Source: Plantago major (taxonomy: Eukaryota > Streptophyta > Magnoliopsida > Lamiales > Plantaginaceae). From it: 64,000 bases of DNA. The number at the start of each line of letters is the position of its first letter. Position 1 is the stretch's first letter. Shown piece after piece: positions 49,146 to 60,746 of this stretch. The notes below the pieces were generated by a model. That model was not told where the DNA came from and searched no databases. It worked only from the letters and a program-made list of their open reading frames with translations. The stretch is from the NCBI GenBank assembly GCA_026545765.1, contig CM048843.1, forward strand, positions 23,061,646 through 23,125,645, given 5' to 3'. Both the position numbers and the translations under genes were made by a program.

Positions 49146-51754
49146 ATGAGTCACTCACCTATTTCATATATTTCATCCGATGATGTGGCTGTTTTTCCAG
49201 ATTGCAGTGAGTTTTTCCAAAACAATCAGAGTTTTGAGACTCGTGAAGCTGCAGAAACTTGGGTTCGTGCTGTTGGTCGAGAAAACAATATCTTTTTTGC
49301 GATCTCACGTTCGAAACCAAGACACGTATACATGAGTTGTGAGCGTGGTGGGGCCTATAGAAACACGTCTTCAATTGATCCCGAAGTGAAATCCAGAAAT
49401 GCAGTTGGGACTAAGAAGCACAATTGTCAATTTCAGGTTAAGCTGCATGAGAGGTATCCAGGGGAGTGGAGAGTTGCTATCAGAGAGGGCCACGAGAAAC
49501 ACAATCATGCACTCGGGAATTACTCCCATTGGCACACGTCCAGTTCGAAGCTGAATGAGGAAGAGTTCAGCCGAGTGATTGAAATGCTGCAGTGCGGAAT
49601 GCCACCTAGAGAAATTCTCAGGAAACTCAAAAAGGAGTTTACAAACAACTATAGTGTCCTACGACACATATACAATATTGACCAGAAATATCAACGTATG
49701 GAGATGGGATCGATGGCCCCAATGGATTATTTCTTGCATATGTTGGAAAAACATCATTATATATATTTACACACTCACAAGTGCAGGGTACTAACATATT
49801 GGAGGGAATTTTCTTAGCTCATCCTAATACAAGGGAGATGATCCGTTTGTTCCGGCAAGTTGTCCTCATGGATGCAACCTACAAGACAAATTTGTACGAC
49901 ATGCCTTTGGTGGAACTGATTGGCGTCTTACCCACTGGGCAAAACTATCACATAGCTTTCATTTTCCTCTCGAACGAAAGGACGTCAAGTTATGTGTGGG
50001 GGCTTACACAATTGCGGGAGTTGTTTGCTGAGTGTGGTGTCTCACCGGGGGTTTTTGTTACCGACAGAGAGTTAGCGGCAATGAATGCGATTAATATCGT
50101 ATTTCGTATAAAGACACCTATCGTTTGGAGGCACATAGCAAAGGATGTGCAGGCTAAAGTAAACAAGTTGTGTGGTTCCACAAAGTATCAAGGGGCAGTA
50201 AAATCCAGATGGGATCGCATCGTGCATGCAAAGACTGCGGAACTCCATGAGCAGGCTATTGCAGAAATGGCGGAGGCCTGGCAAAGACTACCGGCTGTCA
50301 TGGAGTACGTACGGAGTACATGGTTGGACCCATACCGTGAGCGATTTGTCCTCGCTTGGACCAAGAACATCCTACACTACGGCACAAACACGACCAACAG
50401 GTAATTCTATTTATCGTCATAAAGCCACTCGTACATTAGTTTATTTCGTATTGCACTACTAGCCTATAATTACAGTTATGCCGAAACTGACATTTCAACA
50501 CTGTAAATTGGTTGCAGAGTCGAATCTGCTCACGCCAGGTACAAGTTGTGGTTGGGTCCTTCAAATCAAAAGTTTCACCGGGCATTCCCGAAACTGCATG
50601 GCCTACTTGAAATGCATTTTGATGCGATCCGCACAGAGTTTGAGAGATCTCTTACGATTAAGCCTCATTCCACAACAAGTCACATCTTTCGTAGGCTGGG
50701 AGGTGTGGTTTCACATCTTGCCATTGACAAAATGTTGAAAGAAATGGACGATGTTAATCCCAGTGATTGCGATCACACATTGCGCACAAGTTTTGGACTA
50801 ATGTCCGCATGTCAATTGGCCGTCAAGTTGAGAAATAGGAGAACTGTCCACCCGGTTCACGATCTAAACGTGTTCTGGAGAACTCTTCACATGGGGGAAC
50901 CACCTGAAACTAGGCAGCGGGACCAGTTTAATGACTGGGCGAGGGACCGCAGCGAGATTGCCACGGAGGAGGAATTGAGATCGTATTTTGACGATTCGAG
51001 TGCGTCACAATCGTTCTTGGAGGAGCCAATCGTAAACCAACGAAGAGGTAGGCGACCTAGAGCAACAGGGAGTAGGATCCCATCTGCTTGGGAGCACCAA
51101 CACGCGAATCAATCACGACGGAATTCCACCCCAAGCAATGCAGGTTCAGGTTCGCAAGTAAGTACTGGTAGATCATTTAAATACCAGTGTCAAATGCCGC
51201 AACAAACTGTACACTTCATTAAAGGTTGGACTAATGTCGTCTCCGATGGAAACTGCGGTTTTAGGGTCATAGCACAACTCCAATACCAGTCACAAGACCG
51301 GTGGCCAGACGTCAGGCAGGAACTTATGGAGGAGTTGAACAACCACATGGAGCTTTACGTCGCAGAAATGGGGCAACAAAGGGTCACGGAAATAACTAGT
51401 CGTTTGAACTGGTTTGCAGGCCCATGTAACAACCCATGGTGGTATACACTCCCGGATATGGGCTTTCTTACGCACAACGCACTAACGGTCGAGTCGCTAT
51501 GCAAAGACTGGGAGTCTTACATATTTTCCATTGGAGTGTCGTTCACAGATGGACTCACCATCTCCGGACCCTCCATCGACAGATGAAGAGTGGACAATGG
51601 GATTCATTGATAACAATCACTATATTAGATTGCGCGTGATAGATGAATGCCCTCTTCCACCATTATGGATGTCATGGGAATCTGCTAGAGAGGAAAGAAT
51701 AAGCCATTGGATGCAACATTATTCCGTTCGGCTACGCCAATGGTTTTTGTTCTA
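49146..51754 (+). pseudogene. MULE transposase with C-terminal OTU domain (MULE-C), nearly intact
   Basis: ATG 49146. Residues about 20-125 form a WRKY-GCM1/FAR1-like zinc finger (FETREAAETWVRAVGRENN, C in YMSCERGG, C in HNCQFQVKLHERYPGEW, HEKHNH). After a frame change near 49780, the MULE catalytic domain shows VVLMDATYKTNLYDMPLVEL, NYHIAFIFLSNERTSSYVWG and GVFVTDRELAAMNAI. Exon 1 ends at 50400; the intron is 50401-50517 (GT...TTGCAG). Exon 2 carries a helical linker, a Ser/Arg/Gln-rich segment and then an OTU peptidase domain: SDGNCGFRVIAQLQY (Cys codon near 51254), WWYTLPDMGFL and, after one shift near 51530, NNHYIRL (His codon 51618-51620). OTU enzymes cleave ubiquitin-type linkages. Whether this one is active is unknown. 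It has only two apparent shifts, fewer than MULE-B. Confidence 0.87.
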
Positions 51755-51907
51755 GTTTATGCTTTCAATTTTATGTTGTGTTCCGTATTTATAGTGAAAT
51801 GAGTGAAAATTCATGTTGCCGTAATTAAATAAATATGATTCCACTTTTACTGAAATAGTTCTTTATGTAAAATAAATAAATACATAATTGTTAAAAGAAT
51901 AGTTTTC

Positions 51908-52454
51908 TATTCAAGTTCGTTCGTGTTCAAATTGTAACCTTTTATTCGGAAGCATTTCGATTCAAGTTCGAATTAAAGTTAAAGTTGCAAATTCAAAATA
52001 AATAAATTTAAATTTTAAAAAAAATATTGCCGGTCAAACGGGCCATTTTAATTGGGAAAAAAAAAGTTGCAAAAAAAAAAAAAGCTGCAAAAAAAAAAAA
52101 AAAAAAAGGTAATGGTCGGTTCTCAAAACCAGCCATTTCAAAAATGGCCGGTTTTGAGAACCGGCCATTTCATAATTTTTTTTTTTGCAGCTTTTAATTT
52201 TTTTCCCCAATTTCTCTACATATTTTTCAACTTTTTCCACTTTTCACAAAAAAAAAAGTGAAAATTTTTCTATGTTTTTTATTGTTGAAATTTGTATTCA
52301 ATCGTGCATGTTAATGTTATTGTGTTTGTGTAAACGAGTTATTTCGATTTTACGTTAATTTTTAAAGTTTTTTTTGAGTTAGGGGCATTTTTGGTAAGTA
52401 CGCAAATAATTGGTACTGCGTTTAGCCAAAAAGGTGCTGCGTTTAACATTAGTG
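51908..52454 (-). repeat. MULE-C right terminal inverted repeat
   Basis: Complement of 32745-33265. It carries the GGCCGGTTTTGAGAACCGGC palindrome plus an extra, mutated tandem copy (GGTCGGTTCTCAAAACCAGC), and poly(A)/poly(T) tracts. Confidence 0.88.
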
Positions 52455-52574
52455 ACTGAAAGGGGCATCTCATGTTGTCGACGCTGTCTGACTGTAGCCT
52501 TGAAGGTATGATGGGCAATAGCTCCACATATATACTAATTTTAAATGCATAAATATAAAGAGTTGACCCATTTA
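52455..52574. other. Short spacer between MULE-C and the Harbinger-like element
   Basis: Begins with the 11-base MULE-C flank repeat ACTGAAAGGGG. No other feature is seen. Confidence 0.5.
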
Positions 52575-52604
52575 GACCATTTGGGAGTGGTCTTAGAGCC
52601 GGCC

Positions 52605-52662
52605 GTGCACCACGGCCGGCCGTTGGTGCTCCAATGGAGCACCACGGTCGGCCGTGGTGCAC
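52605..52662. repeat. Nested palindrome near the left end of the Harbinger-like element
   Basis: GTGCACCACGGCCGGCC (52605-52621) is inverted as GGTCGGCCGTGGTGCAC (52646-52662) with one mismatch. Between them lies a second palindrome GGTGCTCCAATGGAGCACC (52625-52643). Together they could form a long hairpin or cruciform. Confidence 0.85.
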
Positions 52663-52892
52663 TACTGGTCCTGGAATAAGCCTTAACAAGGCTGATTACG
52701 GGCTTCCCAGCCCAACACCCGATTTTTTAAATTTTTTTTTAAAATTTTTTAAAAATTAATTTGTAAAGTAATATTAAAAAATACACCAACGGCTATATTT
52801 TTTTCGAGATCTATAAATACAACTCATTCACAACCCATTTCACCACACCTCAATTTCCTCTCATCTTCCACTTCTTAAACTCAAAACGCTAA

Positions 52893-54231
52893 AATGTCTA
52901 CTCCCAACTCCTAGAATTCGAACTCCACTCCAAACTCCACTCCACCAAATCCATTTGAACATCCGACATACATATGGCTCACTCAACAAGGAATGTTGGA
53001 TAAAATACCGGCATTTCTCAATGAGTTTTATGGTGTCACTCCCAACTCCCAAATCCCCATCTCACCCAAAGGCCAACCGGAACCTTCATTCTACGATACG
53101 ACCGGATGCTACAATCCATACAACCCAGACTCTTCAACTTATCCAGCCGGTTACTCACAGCCAATCCCGGAGTCTGTTCCGGAGACTCAACCGGAACCTA
53201 CGACAAAAGGGAAAGGAAGGAAACCTCGCAAGCCTACTGGAAAAAAGGCAGCCTCAACCGCGGGGAAAGAGGAAGAAAAGGATGGGTCAAGGAATTCGTT
53301 CTCTGAAGAGGAGGATCGTGCTCTCATCCAGATTTTCATGTCGTTAAGTGAGGATCCGGTGAAAGCCACCAACCGCACGTATACTTCGATGTTTGTGGAA
53401 GTTCAGGAAATCTGGGAGCAAAACATTAGAGATGGCCATCCTCTTACCGGTCTCACACCTCGAACTGCAAATTCACTACGTGGTAGGTGGACTCGGATGA
53501 AAGAAGATGTAAACCACTTTGTCTCAGCTTATGATGATGCGGAAAGATGTGTTGGAGATAAAAGCGGTTACAATGACCATGATGTTATCAACATGGCCAA
53601 AAAGCTACACAAACAGAGGCAGGGCAGTAAGTTTAATAACATGCATTGTTGTGAAGCAATGAGGCACTATCCGCAGTGGCAATCTCACATGAATTTCACC
53701 AGTGCAACCGGGGTGAAATCTGCCATGGCGCAACCTCAGGCATATGGTGATGGATCAGTTGACGAGGCTATCAATGTTGAGGTTAGTGGTGGGAGCGGTA
53801 CCAAAAGGTGTTTGGACTGCAATGATGATGGGAGCGAAATTGCATCGAAGCGCCCTATGGGTCGTGATAAGGCAAAGGCCTTCCAAAAGCAGGGGGGTTC
53901 GAGTGGAACCTCGATGATGGACGGTTTGAATGAATCCTTCCAAGGCATGAATACAATTGAGGAGAAGAGGCTTGAGCTGAAAATGAGGAAGATTGAGGAA
54001 AGGAAGCAAGCTGAGGCGCGGAGGCTTGAGTTTGAGGAGAGGAAGCTTGAAGTGATGCGAATGAAGGTGGAGAAGAAGTCTGAGGATACAAGAATGCTTG
54101 CTGAGAGTCAACATGAAGCTGCTACGTTGGGGAAGTACCAAATGATGATCGAGCTCCAAAACAAGTACGACAACTTGACACTGATGGAGCATGCTATCCT
54201 GCAGAAGCTGAAGTCCGAGTTCGGAATGTGA
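52893..54231 (+). pseudogene. Myb/SANT-like, NAM-associated domain protein (Harbinger ORF1-type)
   Basis: The ancestral start is probably ATG 52893 (MSTPNS), followed by TAG at codon 7. After it the frame is open to the TGA at 54229-54231. Initiation at ATG 52993 would give 412 residues lacking about 33. A TATA-like TCTATAAATAC lies at 52811. Residues (from 52993) about 95-180 form a Myb/SANT-like trihelix: FSEEEDRALIQIFMSLSED, TANSLRGRWTRMKEDVNHFV. The C-terminal third (about 310-412) is a charged coiled coil of the NAM-associated type (EEKRLELKMRKIEERKQAEA). In PIF/Harbinger elements such a protein binds DNA with the DDE transposase and helps it act; no transposase is seen here. The frame is long and otherwise intact, so a shortened product is possible. 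Confidence 0.75.
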
Positions 54232-54634
54232 TTCCTTCTATGTTTGTTGTTGTGTGCTTTCATTTCTTTTCAAGTAGGATTTCAATGTTGTATGATGTTG
54301 TGTGTTTTCAATTTCAATCATGTATTAGGATTGTAATGTTGTGATGTTGTATCCGTATTATTTCAACAAATGAGTTTTAAGAACGACTATATTTTTCAAT
54401 CTCAATAAATTATAAAACGAGTTTTAAGAATCCAATTTGAGTAATTTCAACTTCTAAACACTTTTATAATATGTTAAGCAAGTTAAAAAAATACGAAAAA
54501 AAAATTAAAAACCACTATTCACGGTCGTCGCATACGCATTGCTGGATGCTTTTTTTCACGATGGTCGTTAATCAAATTTTAGCTTACGACCGCCACTATT
54601 CACGGCCTTAAGCGACGACCCATTGGGAGTGGCC

Positions 54635-56169
54635 TTATGAGTGATGATCTGATCGATGATTGTTGGTTTATTGGCGTTGGGCAAATTTGACGCAAAAACA
54701 TTTCCACAGTGAAGAAAAGTGTAAAATTTGATTTAAAATCCAACGTCAACGATGAATGTTGGATAAAGTGTATATGTTAGTTTTGTGTATGTATTAAGGA
54801 TTTTAATGTAGAATAAGACTAATTATAAAATGTTATCGACTGAATTGGTCAATTGAACCCTTTAAGAACATATGATTATTTATCTAGTAGTTATGTGGTA
54901 TGTGCTAGAGAGTATGATAGACCTACAATCTTTGGACTACAGCAAGTACATCGCTAATCGTTTGTGACTTCGAAACATAGTGATCCTCTTGCTAACCTTA
55001 TCAAGGTGCGACTATATGTTGTGAGGCTAAACTCCCTGAAACTGTCGATATAATTTATTCGATTATGAATAGTACATTGATGATAATATTGGTGCTTACG
55101 ACTTTAGACAAGCTTGTCAGAAGTCTATAAGAATAAGATACATTTTTGTTAATCTCTCTGAACTTGGGAGACGTCTTTGAATCGTTTGGGACTATATCAG
55201 AGTCATCCTGAGTCGTAATAATAGGCAATGGTCGTTAACCTTATTCCGTTTACATCTCTTTCCATGATTACCATTGGCTCAACATAAGAAGTCCAGTTCC
55301 CCGTGAGGAAACTTGCGCGCAGGACTTAACACGAGAGTCAAACTTTTTTCCTTTTGAAAAGATAGTTAATCTAATCCGATCACACATGTTCCCGTTTACG
55401 TGATATTAAGCAACCCAAACAAATAGGAACTGGAAACAGATGATGGTGTACACACCCTGTAAACTTAAGTTAAATCATACCACACATTAGTTCGTCCATG
55501 TGATGATATTTTAAGATCTGTCGCAACTGATCATCGGTGACGATACTAACTTGAACCATTAAACTATCCTTACTTAACGGCTTTTGTAGTGAATGCTCGT
55601 TTCTTATCGTGTTCTATGTCCATATATAGTGTAACCACGGTGATCACCTTGATCAATTAGTCTGATATGCTAACTCATATAATGGTCGAGGGATACACTA
55701 ACGGCTTTATTCTCATATTTCAACCCTAACGATATGAAACTGCCGTTGACTCATTTAGAATGTCAACCTATCAAAGTCTAATCCACTTCATACGTCCGAC
55801 CAGACTCAAGATTCCGGGATTTCTAGATAATTGTTCAAGTGCTTTTTATGCATGAATATGTAAATAATCATATGCAATGAATCAATACATTAATCTTTTT
55901 ATTTGCAGTCGAAACGACTTTATTACAATGAAATTTACGCGATGGTATTACTCTAACAACATGAACATATTTCATTTAGTTGCTAATTAGATTCACACGT
56001 GTTGATAAACAACTCAATTAGCAATTAACTGATATATTGTGCGATCACATAGTATAAAATTCAATGGTAAACTAGTTCTACTTAAAAATATCTCATAAAT
56101 ATAACTAATATCGTGTCACACCCTATTTGTCTCAGAGAACTTCATACATTTATCAATTTTATTCATCTA
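54635..56169. other. Unassigned 1.5 kb between the Harbinger-like element and SIRE-2
   Basis: No open frame beyond short random ones, and no terminal repeats identified. The base composition is more even than the AT-rich intergenic DNA elsewhere, so a non-coding part of an unrecognised retroelement is possible. Confidence 0.4.
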
Positions 56170-57812
56170 TGTTGGTCCAGATAACGGCAAAGGGAAAAGA
56201 CGGGGGGGGGGGGGGGAGGGGGGGGTAGGGGGTGATAGTCTTTTACAACTTTTGTCGATAAACACAATTTCTCAGATATTTGTGAAGATATCTGATACTT
56301 AATTTCAGAGAGCGGAAGACTTTTCTGTGATAAGTGCACGTGCTCAGCAAGATATGTGTAAATACTCAGCAAGGTAAATAAAGCAAGTAATAAATTGCAG
56401 AAAGTAAATAACACTGATCTTTATAGTGGTATCTGAAGGTGGCGTAATCCTTCAACTAATCCACTTCGGCCTTTCTCAGACCTAGAATCCACTAAGACAG
56501 ATAAATGAGTTCACCTTACAAATATCTTCTCTCGATTCCTAAATACACTAGGTTCCCAACCAAGTGTTCCCCCTGAGTTATTCCCCGGCTTTCTCAGCCA
56601 AGTACTTCCTATACTCAGAAATCTTTGAGCTATTCCTTAGTTTCCCAAACTAAGTACTTCCTATGCTCAGTAACCTTGGAGTTATTCCTTAGTTTCCCAA
56701 ACTAAGTACTTCCTGTACTCCACGCTGTATGAGGTGTTGGTTAAGGTAGTTTGTCAGGATTTGATAGATTAATAACTTCTACAGTTATGTAATACTACCT
56801 TCTTGAACAAGAGTCACTTAACACACTTCACAATGTGTGGTGATATGTTCTTTACTGACCCAAGTCTATGATAAATGTTCTAGAGAATGAATCTCAGATT
56901 CTTGATCTTTTGATTCAACTCCTACACAGATAGCAATGCTTGTTAAGGATCAGGACACTTAGAACTTTCGTGCTACTTAGAATTCAAGAGCTTAGTCGCA
57001 ACTGTAAGCTGAAGAATAAGTAGATTGAAGGCTTGTATGCTTGAATGAACAAGTTCGTAGATGTAAGTTCTTGGTGTGTAAGTTTTGTGTGTAAGTTCTG
57101 TGTGTTTTTCAAGCATTCTAAGTGTTGATATTTATAGTTGAAAATCATGCCGTTTGAATAGTATCCGTTAGGCTCAATGAAATTCAAACTATTGATATCT
57201 GAGTATAGTACTGTTGTACGTTTGTCTTCTTCTCAGAGACTGCCGTTTTTGTTCAGAAATTTATGTCCGCGCATTTAATGCACTGTACTATACTTTGTCC
57301 TGTAGTGCCAACGGAAATATACATGCTTTCTGAAGCATTGCACGTCCCTTTCAGAGACCTTCACATCTCCAGATACTTGTTACAACGTTGTTTTCTAGAA
57401 ACATAGTTTTTATCTAAGGTATCTGAGTGTAGATACCTGTGGGCACTTTTCCTCATTCAGAAACCTTGTATTCTCAGATATCTTTTGCAACACTTGTTTA
57501 TTGAAAAACACTTGTTTCTTCAAGATATCTGGACATAGGTATCTGATGACCTTAGTCTCCAGCAATCTTGTGCAGTCTTCAAATCTTCAAAAATGTTGAG
57601 CTCTTCTGCCGGATGCCTTCTTCTTGGTCTTCTTCAGAGAAATAAAAAATTACATTCAGAGACCTAACATCCTATACAAGATTTGCTAGACTATCATATT
57701 TAGTGATTTTCCTCTTTTACAGTGTTCAAGTGAACCAAGAGTACTAACCACCTTTATGAGCTAAGATAAGTCATTAAATTGCTGATCAAAATCTAAACAG
57801 ATATTCCTAACA
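56170..57812 (-). repeat. SIRE-2 3' LTR (minus orientation)
   Basis: Begins TGTTGGTCCAGATAACGGCA and ends CAGATATTCCTAACA, the inverse of the SIRE-1 LTR ends. It holds long G tracts (56203-56229) matching the C tract of SIRE-1 in inverse. It is about 1643 bases, longer than the others. The polypurine tract (inverse AATTTCCCCCTTTTT) follows at 57813, so this is the 3' LTR of an element running right to left. Confidence 0.88.
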
Positions 57813-57830
57813 AATTTCCCCCTTTTTGAT
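57813..57830 (-). other. SIRE-2 polypurine tract
   Basis: AATTTCCCCCTTTTTGAT on the plus strand; on the minus strand it reads ATCAAAAAGGGGGAAATT, as in SIRE-1. Confidence 0.85.
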
Positions 57831-60746
57831 CAGTCAACGATAACTATCTGACCTATTACAAATCTGGATGAGGAAACAATCCACCACTTAATCAATTCAC
57901 AAGATCTTTCAATTCTTTCAATTAAGTGCAGAAAGTAAACATCAACCAAATCACAAGGTGTGATCTTTGCTGACAAGTTATCTTTTTATAAATTGATATC
58001 TGAGAGTAGGTTCATCAGATATGTTACAGAGAAGGTTCACAGATAACTTTAATAAAACACAATTTAGCGCAGTCAGCAAGATACAAAATACATAGTAAAT
58101 TAGGACAACAGGAGTAACCAAGCTCCAAGTAAACATCCTAATAGACTAGTCTTCAAGTCTTCAAAAGCAGTTCCATGGATCAATCTGCAAATTTCCTATC
58201 ACCAAACCTTTTGATATCATCAGAGTAGTCATAGAGAAGAGTTCTGACAATCATCTATGTGTCTCTGGCAAAACCACAGACTTCCTTGTAGGTTTTGGTA
58301 GGATTCTTCTTGGCAAAGTGTTTGACCCACATATACTTTCCCCACTTCCAGGCATGCTCGATTCTTATATCTGATAGCTTGAAGTATTCATATATGATCT
58401 TCAGGTATCTGATGTCACCCTTGTATTGATCTTCAGTCATGTAGAAAGGCTCATAGGGTTCCACAACAAGTCTTGCTCTTGTGTCTGGTCCAGTGATGTT
58501 GGGAATTATGTGCACATCATCTGGCTTTCCATAAGGACATTCATCAGAGAGGTCCTTCTTCATGGCTTCTATTTTCTTGATAACTTCAAAATCCAACCAG
58601 GCTTTGATGTGGTTGGTGTTAATCAAGATTGGCTTGTCTTTTCTCCATGCCATGAGTTGTTTATGGATTGGTTCTGGAAATTTTGAATTTGCCAATAAGT
58701 GCTTAAGTTCCAGAATCCAGTAGCCATTCTTCTGATTAATGCACCTGTAGACAGAGGAGTTGTTGTCAGCCTTCACATACTCATTTCTGGCTTGTTCTGT
58801 CCTGAGTGGAAGCTAACTTTTTCTTCTTTCAGCTCTCAGCCTGTTCCCCCTTTGTCTTGAATTCCCCGTTGGGGGATTGCTTGAAGAACCACCCTGGATT
58901 GACTTGGTATTTCCAGAGGGTGTTTTAGCTGCCAAGGCTTTGCAACTATGGGCTCAGATAGGCTATCAATCTTTTCTCTTTTTCTGTGAAGAGGAGCTTC
59001 ATCTTCATCAGTCTCTTCATCATCATCATCATCAAGATTAATTCTTGTGAAAGTTTTGCAGCCTTCTTCATTTCCCTGGGATTTGATTTGGCCTTCTTCT
59101 TCTTCTTCTTCTTCTTCTTCAGAAGACTCATCAATCCCTCTTACTTGTCTTCTCCTTGGAGCCTTGGTACTCCTTGGAGGTTTCTGTGCCCTGGCCCTTG
59201 TTGTCATTCCTTTTTCAGGAAGTTGCTGAGTGGTGGCCACTATCTGTAGAGCAGTCTGACTGGAGGAGGGCTCATTTATTCTAAGAGGTGGTTGTTCAGA
59301 TTTTCTTTTGTTTCCCTCTCTGAGCACCTCGAAATCCTTCCCCCTTAGTCATTGTAGATTGACTAAGAATCACGAAGGATTTTGAAAGGGAGTCAAAGTT
59401 GCTCTGCAAATAGTTGTAAGCAGCAACCAACTATTCCATATTAGCCTTGAGCTCCTGATTTTGTTTGATAAGACATGTTTCCTTATTAGTGAGCTCTGTC
59501 AGTGGTCCTTGAATAGCATCTGCTTTGCCAGCAGCATAGCTAGCCTCTTCAAAGGCTTTTGCAGCCAAGTTTTGGTCATCATCCCTAACCATGCCTAGGT
59601 CTTTCTAAGCAATGACCAGACTGGTTGTTCTATGAGTGATGAGCTCAGTGAATGTCTTCATTTTTACAGGGACTGAAGTAATGACAGCTTTATCTTGAGA
59701 AGACAACTCCTTTTTCAATTTAGCCAGTACTTGATATATGTTCAAGTATTCATTGGAGTTGACATTTGGCAGCTTGCTAAATATTTCAGGAGCAATCAGC
59801 TTCCTTTTCAAATGAGAAACCGCTAAGTGTTCATTGCGGTGTTCTGCCAATGCCTTGTCTTCTTCATCATCTGAGTCATCAGCCCAGTGATCTTCATCAT
59901 CTTGGACATTTTCATCAATGTTTTCTAGTCCAGCAACCATCTTAGAGATGGGCTTCTTTCCTTTCAGTGAGGAGGATGGTACATCTTTTGGTAATGCAGC
60001 CTTAGCATCATGCTTGTCTCCAGATACTTGCTTAGTATCTAATTCCTCAGCAATTGCCTGAACAACAAGCTGGAGTTCTTTCATTTCAGCATAAGCTTCC
60101 ATTTCCTTGATTGTTTGATCTTCAATCTTTTGAAGCTTTGTTTTAGATTCAGCTATCTTCTCTTCTAGTTGAAGATTTAGCTGTTGTTCTTCCTCCAACA
60201 ATTGTTTGAGTTGAGCAACTCTGGCTTGTACATCCAATATTTTCTGACTATTGTTCTCAGAGTGCTCAATTACTTATTCAGTAGAGTCCTTTTGTTGGGG
60301 AGATGGATGAGTGGATTTCTGAGGAGATGGAGGAGGGGATTTTTGTGATGTCCTCTTAGTGTGCTTTTCAACAACTGAGGTATTATTACCTTGTGCAATC
60401 CCTCCTGTCCCTGGTGTAGGGGCATCATCATCATCCTTCTTATCATCCTCATCCTTGTGATGGTCAGAAGGAGGTCCTTCATAGTCATTCTCATCAGTCT
60501 CCTTCTCTTCTTCATCTTCAGAGACCAGATTGATCACTTCTGGAATAGTGACCATTTGCCCATTAACTTCCTCTTGCTCAGAGGGTATGAATTGTAGAGT
60601 TTGGGGCAAAGTAAGCTTGAATGCCATCTGCATTCTGGTTTGACCATCTGCCTTTTCAAAGGTTTCAATGAGCTTGTGTGCTACTTCCTTTATGAAGTTC
60701 TTATTCATCAACGTGGCAAATGCATATTGCTCAGTTGGAAACATTG
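57813..60746 (-). pseudogene. SIRE-2 downstream (env-like position) ORF region, broken
   Basis: The minus-strand reading starts at the edge of the SIRE-3 LTR with MFPTEQYAFATLMNKNFIKE (60745 down). An acidic region follows (VSEDEEEKETDENDYEGPPS), then a Ser/Pro-rich stretch (SPPPSPQKSTHPSPQQ) and a coiled coil with RVAQLKQLLEEEQQLNLQLE (60237-59605). A basic/acidic low-complexity part has RGIDESSEEEEEEEEEGQ (near 59110). The C-terminus has NGYWILELKHLLA and WKWGKYMWVKHFAKKN (58776-58255). The C-terminal block matches SIRE-1. The N-terminus and everything upstream are missing because SIRE-3 sits there. Shifts or stops occur near 60270, 59600-59330 and 58830. The first 400 bases next to the LTR are non-coding. 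Confidence 0.75.

Larger units (their letters stand above)
32745..52454. mobile_element. MULE-C, second copy of the PMD + transposase-OTU MULE family, interrupted by SIRE-1
   Basis: Long inverted ends: left TGTTGTTAAACGCAACAACT and the complement of the right end (AATGTTAAACGCAGCACCTT), then matching TTTTTGGCTAAA(T/C)GCAG, AAAAATGCCCCTAACTCAAA and AAAATCGAAATAACTCGTTT. An 11-base direct repeat ACTGAAAGGGG flanks it (32734-32744 and 52455-52465); Mutator duplications are usually 9-11 bases. It spans 19.7 kb, but removing the 13.06 kb copia and its duplication leaves about 6.65 kb, matching MULE-B. Gene order and orientation are the same: PMD minus, transposase-OTU plus. Confidence 0.9.
52575..54634 (+). 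mobile_element. PIF/Harbinger-like non-autonomous element carrying only the Myb-type ORF
   Basis: Trinucleotides TTA lie at 52572-52574 and 54635-54637, the target size of PIF/Harbinger. The right end, read inward, is GGCCACTCCCAATGGGTCG, similar to common Harbinger ends. The left end GACCATTTGGGAGTGGTC shows the motif mostly in the same orientation as the right end, so the terminal inverted repeat is weak and the left boundary is provisional. It contains one gene, a Myb/NAM-associated protein (52893-54231), and no DDE transposase. Confidence 0.55.

Noticed and set aside
53755-54192. 145-codon minus-strand ORF, Leu/His-rich
   Set aside because: Antisense shadow of the coiled-coil part of the Myb/NAM-associated gene.
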